A DNA stretch of 64,000 nt from Promethearchaeota archaeon (GTDB lineage: Archaea > Asgardarchaeota > Lokiarchaeia > Sigyniarchaeales > SOKP01): NCBI GenBank assembly GCA_019058245.1, contig JAHPZJ010000026.1, positions 21,291 to 85,290 on the forward strand, in the 5' to 3' direction. The position numbers and the translations under genes are program-made. Below are positions 55,291-64,000 of the stretch, in pieces; within the stretch, counting starts at the first letter, position 1, and each line of letters begins with the position of its first letter. The notes beneath the pieces were generated by a model, which made no database searches, was not told where the DNA came from, and saw only the letters and a program-made list of their open reading frames with translations.

Positions 55291-56592
55291 ATGCCAAAAA
55301 GTGAGTATTATATCGGAGAAGCCTTAGTTGGAGATCCAAGTGACCCAAATTTGGCACATATAGATTTAATAATTGGGTCTAAAGATGGACCTGTTGGGGT
55401 TTCATTCGCAAATGCACTTAGCACGCCTTCTAAGGGTCATGGTGGGTTGTTAGCAGGAATTCGACCAAATCTACTTGCTAAACCAGTTTCGCTTATTGTG
55501 CCTAAGGTCACTCTCGCTAAAATGGAGGATGCAAGTAAAATATTTGGTCCTGCACAAGCGGCAGTTGCTAAAGGTATTGCGGACGCAGTGGAAGAAGGAA
55601 TTATACCAATGAATAAATTAGAGGATTGGCTGATAATTGCTAGTGTATATATACATCCTGAAGCCAAGGATTATAGAAAAATCTATCAGTATAATTATGG
55701 TGCTACAAAATTAGCAATTCAGAGAGCTTTAAGGAAATATCCCCCTATTGAAAAAATATTTTATGACAAAGATCGAGCAAAGCATCCAGTAGCAGGGATT
55801 AGAGTACCAAGGCTCTGGCGTCCGCCCTATGTACAGGTAGCATTAGATCATCCTGCTCTAGAAAAGCAAATTAAGGTAGTTAAAGAATTACCGAAGAGTG
55901 ACCGAATTATATTAGAAGTAGGTACTCCATTTCTTAAGAAGTATGGTGTTGAATCAATCAAGCAAATTCGAGAAGTCGCAAAAGATAAATTTATTGTGGC
56001 TGATTTAAAGACGTTAGATGTTGGCAAATTGGAGGTTGATTTTGCATTTGACGCAACTGCTGATGCCGTGGTAGCAAGCGGTCTAGCTGCAACAGCATCT
56101 CTGGATAAATTTATACTAGAAGCACAGAGATTAGGGATTCATGCTTTCGTCGATACAATGGAAGTTTCAAATCCTATTGAGAAATTAAGCTCTTTAAAAC
56201 AAACACCAGACGTGGTTATAATTCATAGAGCTATTGATGTTGAACAATCTGCAGCCGGAGGTCAGTCACCTGATGCCTCTCAAAAAGCCAGGTGGGCATT
56301 AGTTCCAAAAATCAAAGAATTATATACTAATCAAAAGAAAGCTTCAGGAAGAGATAGAGTGTTAGTTGCAGTTGCAGGAGGTATCGAACCAAGTACAGCA
56401 GCATATGCTATACAACAGGGAGCAGATATCTTAATAGTAGGAAGATTTATAGCTAGTGCGAAAGATGTTGAATTTGCTATGAGAAGAATGCTCGGAGTTC
56501 TTCCTGGATATCAAGATATCGATCTTAAAAGAATTCACTCTGAAGATGATGATAATACTGTTGAAAAGTCAGGAGGTCCTAAATGGGACTAA
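55291..56592 (+). CDS. fae-hps: Bifunctional formaldehyde-activating enzyme/3-hexulose-6-phosphate synthase
   Basis: 433 residues, a fusion well known in archaea. Residues 1-165 are Fae (GEALVGDPSDPNLAHIDLII with the catalytic His, and GPAQAAVAKGIADAVEEGII), which condenses formaldehyde with tetrahydromethanopterin. Residues 175-400 are Hps (VQVALDHP, FIVADLKTLDVGK, and VAVAGGIEPSTAAYAIQQGA), which forms or splits hexulose 6-phosphate. It links C1 and pentose phosphate metabolism; in archaea without the oxidative pentose pathway it supplies ribulose 5-phosphate. The C-terminal tail is acidic. Confidence 0.94.
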   Translation: MPKSEYYIGEALVGDPSDPNLAHIDLIIGSKDGPVGVSFANALSTPSKGHGGLLAGIRPNLLAKPVSLIVPKVTLAKMEDASKIFGPAQAAVAKGIADAVEEGIIPMNKLEDWLIIASVYIHPEAKDYRKIYQYNYGATKLAIQRALRKYPPIEKIFYDKDRAKHPVAGIRVPRLWRPPYVQVALDHPALEKQIKVVKELPKSDRIILEVGTPFLKKYGVESIKQIREVAKDKFIVADLKTLDVGKLEVDFAFDATADAVVASGLAATASLDKFILEAQRLGIHAFVDTMEVSNPIEKLSSLKQTPDVVIIHRAIDVEQSAAGGQSPDASQKARWALVPKIKELYTNQKKASGRDRVLVAVAGGIEPSTAAYAIQQGADILIVGRFIASAKDVEFAMRRMLGVLPGYQDIDLKRIHSEDDDNTVEKSGGPKWD

Positions 56593-56597
56593 TCTAA

Positions 56598-56630
56598 TTT
56601 TTTTAGATCTCGTTTTTATCTATATTTTTT
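56598..56630 (+). terminator. T-rich terminator after fae-hps
   Basis: T tracts of 7, 5 and 6 lie within 33 bases after the fae-hps stop codon and just before the end of the convergent U32 gene. Confidence 0.45.
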
Positions 56631-56633
56631 AAT

Positions 56634-57878
56634 TTATTCTAATCTGAATATTTTGTCATTCTTTTTAACAGGATTATCAACTATTATTCCAACGGCAATT
56701 CTATCTTTTTTAGAGGAAACAAATGGTGTTTCGGTTAAATTTTTCTTTTGCTTAATCTGAATGGAGCTAATATTTTGTCTTAAATATGAATCTGTATGTG
56801 TTCCAATAATGAAAATTTCATCATTTAATTTTAGTTTCCCTGATGTTAGAAGAATTTTCGCAGCATTTTTTTCTGGAAAATAATTTATAACCTTTCCAAT
56901 CTCAACTTTTTTATAATTTGAGATATTTCCATCAAATTTCCTTTCTATTTCACTGCCTTTTGGCAATCCAAAGTAAAATCCAGTAGAAAATCCGCGATTA
57001 TATACTTTAATCAAGCGTTTTAACCAATTTTTGACTTTTTCTTCTGTGAAATCATTGTCATAATATGCTTCAATGGCTTCTTTATAACATTTAGTCGTTT
57101 CTTCAATATAGATTGGATCCCTCATTCGACCTTCGATTTTAAAAGCATCTATTTTTGCATCAATTAATTTTGGGATATGTTCAATCATACAAAGATCTTT
57201 TGCGTTAATAAAGAATACTCCATCATACAGCAACTCATTATTTTGATCATCATAAACACGCCATTTTCTTCTACATGGTTGAACACATTTCCCTCGATTT
57301 GCGGAATAATCTTGGGATTCGCAAATTTCAGCAGAAAAATAACATCGCCCTGAAATTGAAGTACACTGAGCCCCATGGATAAAGGTTTCAATTTCAGCTT
57401 TCCTTACAACATTTTTAATTTCTTTAATTTGTTCTAGTGATAATTCTCTCGCTAGAATTAATCTTTGAGCTCCAAGTGATTCATAAAATAGTGCTGTTTG
57501 AGAATTAGAAATGCTTGCCTGAGTAGAAATATGGACATCTAAACCCTTTTCTTTTGCAATTTGAATAGCACCTATATCATGGATAATTACAGCATCAATT
57601 TCCGACTCTACGGCTTTATCTAATATTTGTTCTAAAAGCGGAATCTCATTTTCATAAATTATTATATTAGTTGTCAGATATGCGTTAATATTATGATTAT
57701 GACATGTTTTCACGATATCATTTAGATCTTCTAGTTTAAAATTATCGCTAAACATTCTCATGTTAAACGATTCAATACCAAAATATACAGCATCAGCTTT
57801 TCCTAATACAGCATTTAAAGACTTATAGTTTTTTAATGGAGCCATTAATTCTACTCTTTTTTCAAAGTTATTTGTCAT
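56634..57878 (-). CDS. U32-family protein (TrhP/RlhA group)
   Basis: 414 residues. It begins VELMAPLKNYKSLNAVLGKA then AVYFGIESFNMR, and has the iron-sulfur cysteines in GAQCTSISGRCYFSAEICES and GKCVQPCRR, plus AFKIEGRMRDPIYIEETTKC. Many such 'peptidase U32' proteins are prephenate-dependent RNA hydroxylases (TrhP on tRNA, RlhA on 23S rRNA) rather than proteases. The last residues are a beta-barrel typical of the group. The RNA target is not predictable here. Confidence 0.85.
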   Translation of the reverse strand: MTNNFEKRVELMAPLKNYKSLNAVLGKADAVYFGIESFNMRMFSDNFKLEDLNDIVKTCHNHNINAYLTTNIIIYENEIPLLEQILDKAVESEIDAVIIHDIGAIQIAKEKGLDVHISTQASISNSQTALFYESLGAQRLILARELSLEQIKEIKNVVRKAEIETFIHGAQCTSISGRCYFSAEICESQDYSANRGKCVQPCRRKWRVYDDQNNELLYDGVFFINAKDLCMIEHIPKLIDAKIDAFKIEGRMRDPIYIEETTKCYKEAIEAYYDNDFTEEKVKNWLKRLIKVYNRGFSTGFYFGLPKGSEIERKFDGNISNYKKVEIGKVINYFPEKNAAKILLTSGKLKLNDEIFIIGTHTDSYLRQNISSIQIKQKKNLTETPFVSSKKDRIAVGIIVDNPVKKNDKIFRLE

Positions 57879-58117
57879 TCTAAATTCCTCATTTAAGGAT
57901 ATAATTCTATAATTAATTAAATTTAGACTGGTTTATATATTTCGTAATGATAACCTTGGAACTTTTATACCAAAAATAGTCCTTAAGACTTGATTCAGTT
58001 ATTTTTCAAAGAAATTTTATTTTGGTATTAAAATTATCAATCTATAAAGCCTTCTAATTTGGCTTAGAAAACCATTATCATAAGGTGAAAAAGCTTTTTT
58101 TAAAAATTTGGTTTTCA

Positions 58118-59323
58118 TTATCTGTTTCTTCCGAGTTTTTCATGACTATCAACCCACTCTTTAGCATAATGAGCTCCCATTAGAGAAATCTCACCTGCTA
58201 GGGCTGTAGCAGCAATGATTTCTGCAAGTTTTTTGACTTTTCCAGATCCATAACAATCCATAACCTCAAGACACTCTTTTTGTGTAGCAAGACCAGTACC
58301 TCCTCCAAAAGTAGCTACTATCAAGGATGGAATCGTAATTGAACAGTATAAATCACCTTCATTTATCCTCTCTGAAAACAGTACTCCTGCTGAGGATTCA
58401 GCAACATTAGCAACATCTTGACCTGTAGCGATAAACATAGCAGTAATACCATTTGCAGAATGATACGTGTTACTGACTGAACCAGCCATAAAACTTGCAA
58501 TAGTAGTTATTTGTAATCCACGTTGAAGCACCTGAGAACTTGATCTTAACTGGGTCTTAAGTATAAATTTAGGAATAACTGCCTCAGCAGTTACACGTTT
58601 ACCTCGTGTCCTAAGCATATTGATTTTTGAAGCCTTTTTATCCGTAGCAAGGTTAGATTCAAGAAGATAATGATTGATCTCATGGGGATAATTTGATCTT
58701 ATCCATTCACAAGCAAAAAAAGTGGCTTTTGTTGTCATGTTTTGACCCGCCGCATCCCCAGTATGGTAATTGAAACGGAGAAATAAAAATTTATTTAATG
58801 GATATTGTTCAATATCCCTGAGTTTTCCGATTCGGGTCGTTTTTTCCGCTATATTTTTGATTTCATGAAAATTTTCTTTGATCCATCTTCCAAAATTTTT
58901 AGCCTCACGAGCATTTTTAAAGATAAAAACAGGTGCCCTTTGCATGACATCATCACTAATCGTGGTTGTTGCTCCACCACATTCATATAAAATTTTCATT
59001 CCTCTATTATAACTTGCAACAAGGCTCCCCTCTGTTGTTGCCAAGGGAACATAAAATTCTCCCTGAGCATATTTTCCATTCACTAATAATGGTCCTGCAA
59101 TCCCAATTGGTACTTGAGCCGCACCGATAAAATTTTCAATGTTACCCTTTAATTTTTCAGTTTCAATGGTGTAATGATTTATATTCTTTATTTGCATTCC
59201 AGTTTTTTCAATAACAAAATCTTGTCTTTTTTTAATCATCTCGGGAGAATTGTTTCCAGATTTAGCGCGAGGTATAGTATTATTCATTTTATTTCGCTCT
59301 AATTCATTTACCTGATTATACAT
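58118..59323 (-). CDS. hmgA: HMG-CoA reductase (class I)
   Basis: 401 residues without the eukaryotic membrane domain. It reduces HMG-CoA to mevalonate with NADPH, the committed step to isoprenoid lipids. Blocks are PLATTEGSLVAS with the catalytic Glu, GDAAGQNMTTKA with Lys, ATGQDVANVAESSAG with the Asp, GGGTGLATQKECLEV and the C-terminal WVDSHEKLGRNR with His. The first ATG has GGTGATTT before it, supporting this start. It has no operon partner. The 567 bases upstream contain no gene I can support. Confidence 0.93.
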   Translation of the reverse strand: MYNQVNELERNKMNNTIPRAKSGNNSPEMIKKRQDFVIEKTGMQIKNINHYTIETEKLKGNIENFIGAAQVPIGIAGPLLVNGKYAQGEFYVPLATTEGSLVASYNRGMKILYECGGATTTISDDVMQRAPVFIFKNAREAKNFGRWIKENFHEIKNIAEKTTRIGKLRDIEQYPLNKFLFLRFNYHTGDAAGQNMTTKATFFACEWIRSNYPHEINHYLLESNLATDKKASKINMLRTRGKRVTAEAVIPKFILKTQLRSSSQVLQRGLQITTIASFMAGSVSNTYHSANGITAMFIATGQDVANVAESSAGVLFSERINEGDLYCSITIPSLIVATFGGGTGLATQKECLEVMDCYGSGKVKKLAEIIAATALAGEISLMGAHYAKEWVDSHEKLGRNR

Positions 59324-59890
59324 TCTCTAAATCACCAATAACTATGAATTTTCACCAATTAATCATTTAATTAGATCATCTTTTATTTAAATAATCAACA
59401 GAAAATATTAATATATTTAAATGTTATACAACAAAAAATATGATTAGTAATATGATTTATTTAAAATTAATAAATTATATATGGAATCCCACTATTTTAA
59501 CAGAAAATATTTGTTTGTGAGTAAAGAAAATTTATTTAAAATTAATTATTAAAAAAATTATATATTTTTATTAAAAAAAGAATACAGCTCTTTTTAGATT
59601 ATTCTAAAGGATTAGAAGAGATTGAACGACGGTTCATTCATTAATTTTTTACAGATCTTAACTTTTCTGATTCTATAACTAATTTAAATAGGCTTTATAT
59701 TTTTATTAGGATGATTTAAAATTACAATTGTATTATATAGAATGCTCTCTTTTCATAGTCGGTTTTACTTTTATTATTAATGATAATTATGAGGCCATTA
59801 GATCACTCTATAAAGAAAAAACTAAGAAAAATATAATATTTATTTCTTTTCAACTTTTCATTGAGTTTTGGTTGATCTTTTCTGCCAAGA
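59324..59890. other. 567-base gap between hmgA and the TrmB/coiled-coil gene
   Basis: Mostly AT-rich. It contains the hmgA promoter (minus strand, ribosome binding GGTGATTT near 59335) and the 3' flank of the TrmB-like gene. An open frame 59728-59925 on the plus strand with a hydrophobic C-terminal half (ISFQLFIEFWLIFSAKI) and a TTG start runs into the TrmB-like gene; it is not supported as a gene. An inverted repeat GAACGACGGTTC (59622-59633) was also noticed. Confidence 0.4.
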
Positions 59891-62146
59891 TTACTTTATG
59901 GGGCGGCTGTTTGCCTGGAATATAGGACCTATAAATTGACTGTAAAGTTTTGAGTAACCTTCTTGATTAGAAACAACTGCGATCATTTCTGCTTCAGTAT
60001 CTGTTGCTGGTGCTAAAATTACTTCCTCAGCATCTCGAGTTACTGCAAAAAACTCTCCAGCGGTTTGTAATTGCCGAAATTGTATGTTTCCGAGCTGTTT
60101 CATTTTGCCAATAATGCCACTGAACTTTTGCAAATCCCAATGTGAAGTGAGCATAAACCTCACTGCCTTTTTCTGAAACGCATATTCAGAAACAACTTGT
60201 AATATCTCAGGGACAACATATGGAGTAACTATAATAATTGATGATTTTACGCGGTATACAGCATCTTTAATAGCAGCAACCATTGCATCTTTTCCAACTA
60301 CGGGCCAGGTGGTTACTTTAGAAATTTCGGGAATTGCATTAGAGGAGGTTTGAATATCCTTTAATTTTTCCTCATTAGTCTCTGCTAATTCAGTACCGTC
60401 ATCAATAGAATTCATAAATTGTAATGTAAAATCTGCAATTGCATCTTTTAAATTTTGAATAGTATCTCTTGTAGTATTCGATAGACTATTTTGAAGAGTT
60501 TTTGCGTTTTGTTCATATTTGGATTTGTGATCAGTTAGCATATCACTTAAATTTGTATTCATATCTTTAGCTTCAGAATCCCATAATCTAATTTCACTAT
60601 CAATTTTATCTGAACAATCTCGTTTCCCATTAGTAAAATTCATGTCAACATCTCTAGTCCAATCCGTATTCATTCTTTTAACTTCAACATCAAAATCAGA
60701 GTAGTGTTTTAAGGAATTATCTTTATGAGTGTTAATAGCATCATCATATTGCCTTTGATGTGTTTTAAGTGAGTTTTCTAAGGAATCTTTTAGCTTCAAA
60801 TTGGTATCAGAGCAATCTTTTACTCCTGTTTGTAATGTATCATCAACTTCTCCAGATAAATCAGTAGCTAAGGTTTCTAATTGAGCATCAACAGTTTCCT
60901 GGGCACGGTAATCAAGATCATTAGTTTCTGTAGCAAGACCATCATTTTCTTTAGCCATTATATCTGTTAGGTCAGATTTAATTTGATCTGCGGTTGAACG
61001 AGTATTTGATACATAATCATCACATGATTTAATGAAATCTGGTTTCATTGGTTCTGTATATGTTAAAACATTTTGAATTGTAGTTTCATGTCGAGCTTTA
61101 TATTTTTTCTTTTTTCCCATCCATAAAAATCCCTTTTTGGCCATATCTTCAGAAAAGTCTGTGAATCTATTTGCATGCTCAAGCAAATTATCGATTAAGG
61201 TTAAAGTCATGCTTTTAAAGTCATTTGTTTGGTCTGTTAATGTTCTGTGTCTTTCATCAACCATTGCTTTTAAGTCTACTTGTAGAGAATCTGTAGTATT
61301 TTTCAAATGATTCATATGTTCTTTCAATAAATTTGAAATTTTTGCTTTTAAATCAGAAATAACTTTATCCATACGTTCTAAATATTTCTCCAGAATTTGC
61401 TCCATTTTAGGTTTAAGTTGATTTGCAGTATTTTTATGCCTTTCAACGTGTTCATCCAATTCCATCTTTAACTCTTTTTCTAAATTTTCAACTCTAGTTG
61501 AAAAATCAAGTAATAATTTTGAAATTAATGAAGTCAAGTCATCTTTAGTTTTATTAACTTCTGTTTCGTTTTTATTAACAATTGAATCAGAAATACTTTT
61601 TAGATTTGAATTTAAATTATCCATTATGGAATGTATATTAGACTCCAATGTTTTAGAAGTCTCAGTAAACCGATTAGTAGCACTATCAATCCTATTTTTT
61701 TTATTATTATTTTTTGAATCAGAATCTTCAAAAAAAGCAGTAATTTGAGTATCAACAGCATTTTCAACTTCTCCAATGCTTTTATCCTGAATTGCTTCAA
61801 GTTTTTCAAAACGATCTGACTGATCACTCAAAATTGCATCCTTTATTTTCGCAATCTCATTTCTAAAGTTTTCTGATTCATTGGTAAATAACTCAAAGTA
61901 TGGTTGAAGAGGTATATATCTATTAATAATTCCTTCAATCTTTTTGAGAAAACCTTTCTCAACTAACCAATTAGTAATTTCTGTTACAGTTTCATATGAT
62001 AAATCTTCATGCTCCTCAGCAAGAGTCATATATACTTCAGAAGTAGTTGCTCTAGGAACTCTTAAAAACACTAAATAGATATTAATATGATCCTCAGTAA
62101 AACCATATCGCGTAAACACTTCTTTAGTGAAATCTTTTAACGACAT
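59891..62146 (-). CDS. TrmB-type regulator with giant coiled coil
   Basis: 751 residues. An N-terminal winged helix (12-95) resembles TrmB: GFTEDHINIYLVFLRVPRAT, SYETVTEITNWLVEKGFLKK. About residues 100-620 are a long, low-complexity coiled coil rich in Lys/Asp/Asn/Thr/Ser with repeated short motifs such as SDLT, LKDSLEN and MNTNLSD. The final 130 residues (WPVVGKDAMVAAIKDAVYRV, SSIIIVTPYVVPEILQVVS) are the TrmB C-terminal PLD-like ligand domain. The ordinary TrmB linker is only tens of residues. The start has GGAGATAAAT upstream. It could link a distant sensor and DNA site or a filamentous structure (inference). Confidence 0.75.
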   Translation of the reverse strand: MSLKDFTKEVFTRYGFTEDHINIYLVFLRVPRATTSEVYMTLAEEHEDLSYETVTEITNWLVEKGFLKKIEGIINRYIPLQPYFELFTNESENFRNEIAKIKDAILSDQSDRFEKLEAIQDKSIGEVENAVDTQITAFFEDSDSKNNNKKNRIDSATNRFTETSKTLESNIHSIMDNLNSNLKSISDSIVNKNETEVNKTKDDLTSLISKLLLDFSTRVENLEKELKMELDEHVERHKNTANQLKPKMEQILEKYLERMDKVISDLKAKISNLLKEHMNHLKNTTDSLQVDLKAMVDERHRTLTDQTNDFKSMTLTLIDNLLEHANRFTDFSEDMAKKGFLWMGKKKKYKARHETTIQNVLTYTEPMKPDFIKSCDDYVSNTRSTADQIKSDLTDIMAKENDGLATETNDLDYRAQETVDAQLETLATDLSGEVDDTLQTGVKDCSDTNLKLKDSLENSLKTHQRQYDDAINTHKDNSLKHYSDFDVEVKRMNTDWTRDVDMNFTNGKRDCSDKIDSEIRLWDSEAKDMNTNLSDMLTDHKSKYEQNAKTLQNSLSNTTRDTIQNLKDAIADFTLQFMNSIDDGTELAETNEEKLKDIQTSSNAIPEISKVTTWPVVGKDAMVAAIKDAVYRVKSSIIIVTPYVVPEILQVVSEYAFQKKAVRFMLTSHWDLQKFSGIIGKMKQLGNIQFRQLQTAGEFFAVTRDAEEVILAPATDTEAEMIAVVSNQEGYSKLYSQFIGPIFQANSRPIK

Positions 62147-62471
62147 ATATTTATCTCCATCGTTATAATAAATATTTTTTTATATTATTCAAATTAAAAT
62201 AAATTTAAGATAAATCTCTTATTAATAATTTAATCTGAAAATGTTTAATAATATTTTCAAAATTCTGGAATTAAAATTTAACGTTCAAGGAAATCTCTTT
62301 AATTAAGAATACTTGGAATTTAATGTAAGATTAGATTTATAATATATAATAATTAAAACTTTTAACCCAGTTTTATTAAAATTCATTAATTTAATTGGGA
62401 AATTTTATTCCTCAATGCTTTTTATATCACACACGTTTACTAACTTAAATCAATTTAAGTGTGAAAAAAAA

Positions 62472-63182
62472 ATGAAAAAACTAAGTAAAATTCTCATTGG
62501 AATTTTTACTTTCGCAATTTTGTTTACATTATTCAACATTAATACTGTATTAGCACAACCAGATGCACCTGTTCCAGTGAACCAATCAGGAATGTATCCC
62601 TATCGGATGCAAGCACAAAATAAGACAGCATATCAATTCCAAAATAGAACAAGGTTAACATTGAATTCAAATGTGACAATTGAAGGATATATGAATTGTG
62701 ATAATCTCCCACAGAATGGAGATAAACAATTTGAAATTGAACTTGAAGCTGAGAGAACCCTTCAAATGAATATGACCTGTACTAGAGAAGAAGAACAGTT
62801 AGGATTACAATTAGGTAATACATATCGCGTGAGGAATAGAAATCAGAATTTATCATACCAAGAAGGATTTTGTATCAGGATTCAAACAAATAAATCAGGA
62901 GAAGAACAAATCAAATCAAAGCTTAAAATACAAGCGAATGATGAAAATCAAGGTGGAACATGGGCTTTTTATAATGAAACTCAAGGAGAATGGGAATCAG
63001 TAGCAACAACTTTACAGGCTGGTTATTTGGTTTGTGAAACAGACCACTTTTCTTACTGGACAATACTTATACCTGAAGCTGCGACTGATAATTCAATTCC
63101 AGCTTTCACAGGAGTAGGATTAGTTATAGTAATATCAGTTATTGCCGTGGTTTTAGTTGTATATCTTAACAAAAGAAAGTAA
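62472..63182 (+). CDS. Secreted, C-terminally anchored surface protein
   Basis: About 236 residues from the ATG at 62472; an earlier in-frame ATG (62415) is less likely because a classical signal peptide KKLSKILIGIFTFAILFTLF ending VLAQ starts here. The ectodomain is beta-rich and Gln/Asn-rich with Pro and a Trp-rich segment (GTWAFYNETQGEWESVA), and a C-terminal membrane span GVGLVIVISVIAVVLVVY is followed by LNKRK. It lies 36 bases before another anchored protein gene. Confidence 0.7.
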   Translation: MKKLSKILIGIFTFAILFTLFNINTVLAQPDAPVPVNQSGMYPYRMQAQNKTAYQFQNRTRLTLNSNVTIEGYMNCDNLPQNGDKQFEIELEAERTLQMNMTCTREEEQLGLQLGNTYRVRNRNQNLSYQEGFCIRIQTNKSGEEQIKSKLKIQANDENQGGTWAFYNETQGEWESVATTLQAGYLVCETDHFSYWTILIPEAATDNSIPAFTGVGLVIVISVIAVVLVVYLNKRK

Positions 63183-63195
63183 AATAATTCAAAAA

Positions 63196-63207
63196 TTTTT
63201 TTTTTTT
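63196..63207 (+). terminator. 12-T tract after the surface protein gene
   Basis: An uninterrupted run of 12 T residues 13 bases after the stop codon, before the next gene's TTG start at 63219; it could attenuate rather than end transcription. Confidence 0.4.
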
Positions 63208-63218
63208 AAATTAATATA

Positions 63219-64000
63219 TTGAATAAAGAATTTGAATGGATTTATTTGATTTTAACAGGATCTAAGAAAAGAAAAAAGTATATCATTGGCATTGTGCTAA
63301 TTTCATTAATATTTTTACTTGAAAATAATATATTTTTTGTTAGTGGAAAAGGAAGAAAAGAGAACATCCCTGATAATAAGATCCATGATTCTATTAAACC
63401 TAAAGAAAGGGTTTCTTATGATTTGCTGAATAATAATACGTTTGAAATTTCCTCAGATGTATATATTGATCTTAATATTGACTATCAAAATAACATTTCA
63501 TTTCGTCAAACTTATTTTATAATTAACAATTCTCTTCCAATTACATTAAATATTTCAATCAAAACAAGTTTGCAAAGTTTTGGATTCACTCAATCACCTC
63601 AAGAACCACAAAAAAGAAATTTTAAATTTCAATTTGGATATAATTGTATTTTTAGGATAAGAACGAATGTCTCAATTACTAACTTAACTATCAGATTTAG
63701 AAAAATTCAAGAGTATGGACTTGATCCAAACCTCTCGTATTCTTCTACTATATATGAAGCTAGTCAAGAGTCATGGAATTTAATTGAGACAATAGAGAAA
63801 ATTAATGAGTCTGACTCTGAAAAATACATCGAGAGCTCGATTACAGAACTTCAACAAGATACTGATTATTACTTTACTCTCTTTGAATTGGAAACCATCA
63901 AACAAGATTGGACATGGGTAATAATAACTGTTTTACTAATAGCGATTGGGATTATAGCTTTTGCAGTTCTTATCTCAAAGAAAGATTATTTTCAATATTT
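63219..64000 (+). CDS. Membrane-anchored surface protein (3' cut by window)
   Basis: The frame is open from TTG at 63219 to the end of the window with no stop, giving at least 260 codons. A short basic start leads to an N-terminal hydrophobic segment (YIIGIVLISLIFLLENNIFF, residues 21-40). The ectodomain (45-230) is beta-rich with Ser/Asn (FEISSDVYIDLNIDYQNNIS), and a final span TWVIITVLLIAIGIIAFAVL is followed by ISKKDYFQYF. Like the previous protein it has the form of an anchored surface protein; the two are probably partners. Confidence 0.65.
   Translation, partial: MNKEFEWIYLILTGSKKRKKYIIGIVLISLIFLLENNIFFVSGKGRKENIPDNKIHDSIKPKERVSYDLLNNNTFEISSDVYIDLNIDYQNNISFRQTYFIINNSLPITLNISIKTSLQSFGFTQSPQEPQKRNFKFQFGYNCIFRIRTNVSITNLTIRFRKIQEYGLDPNLSYSSTIYEASQESWNLIETIEKINESDSEKYIESSITELQQDTDYYFTLFELETIKQDWTWVIITVLLIAIGIIAFAVLISKKDYFQY

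Noticed and set aside
57879..58117. Search for tRNA or small RNA in this and other gaps
   Set aside because: No cloverleaf-forming sequence or TPsiC-like motif was found in any intergenic region; the gaps are uniformly AT-rich.
59728..59925. Plus-strand open frame of 65 codons with a hydrophobic stretch, next to the TrmB-like gene
   Set aside because: TTG start, no ribosome binding site at a good distance, overlap with the end of the larger gene and no recognisable family; it may be a chance frame or remnant.

Overview
The window is AT-rich archaeal DNA, and its gene content points to an Asgard archaeon, most likely of the Lokiarchaeia. Archaeal information-processing genes are present: Rpo7, Spt4, Rpo10, eS24, eS27, eS28, eL7Ae, eL24, eS6, Kae1 and Bud32, plus GTP-dependent dephospho-CoA kinase and wyosine-tRNA synthase Taw1. 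Beside them are eukaryote-like parts: a Rab-like GTPase, an Arf/Rag-like GTPase with a Rag-type HKYD motif, two roadblock/LC7 proteins, a large helical-repeat protein with a degenerate GTPase-like head, a HEAT-repeat protein and at least one gelsolin-like domain protein. No tRNA, rRNA, CRISPR array or intact insertion sequence was seen.

Layout. 1-9.4 kb: a 3' truncated GTPase-like/helical-repeat giant, a tandem pair of unknown paralogues, a DUF2085 membrane protein with a hydrolase, and two zinc-ribbon membrane proteins followed by a winged-helix protein. 9.4-18.3 kb: nucleoside phosphorylase, Taw1 with an inserted domain, a PadR regulator divergent from two isoprenylcysteine-methyltransferase-like genes (the second carrying an in-frame amber codon), EngB with an acidic repeat protein, a HAD phosphatase, the Arf/Rag-like GTPase and a PAP2 phosphatase. 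18.3-25.9 kb: a PHP phosphoesterase and a CoA-transferase/GNAT fusion, divergent from acetyl-CoA synthetase, then two membrane proteins. 26-36.5 kb: HEAT protein, roadblock proteins, degenerate M20 peptidase, DUF362 ferredoxin-like protein, Rab-like GTPase, NagD-type HAD, dolichol-kinase-like protein, and a UroD-family gene with a duplicated tail nearby. 37-42.1 kb: an aldolase of the archaeal shikimate entry type and the block Rpo7-Spt4-dephospho-CoA kinase-eS24-eS27-Kae1-Bud32. 42.4-48.2 kb: RHH regulator, gelsolin-like protein, KH-like protein, Nudix, membrane alpha/beta hydrolase and acyl-CoA synthetase. 48.2-52.7 kb: eS28-eL7Ae divergent from Rpo10, then eL24-eS6, and a three-gene run ending in an alkyltransferase-like DNA repair protein. 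52.8-64 kb: sulfotransferase, bifunctional Fae-Hps, U32 peptidase, HMG-CoA reductase, a TrmB-type regulator with a very long coiled coil, and two surface-anchored proteins.

The genes suggest anaerobic carbon metabolism through acetyl-CoA and acyl-CoA (two AMP-forming ligases and a CoA transferase), tetrahydromethanopterin-linked formaldehyde handling with pentose synthesis (Fae-Hps), isoprenoid lipid synthesis (HMG-CoA reductase, dolichol-kinase-like and PAP2 proteins), and a dispersed GTPase/roadblock signalling set. Three observations are most distinctive. The divergent eL7Ae and Rpo10 genes both appear to start at ATT behind strong Shine-Dalgarno sites. A methyltransferase-like gene has an in-frame TAG at a position where its neighbouring paralogue has lysine. 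Several domain architectures look unusual: Taw1 with an insertion, TrmB with a long coiled coil, GTPase-like with helical repeats, and CoA transferase with GNAT. Family assignments come from reading motifs by eye; no database search was run.
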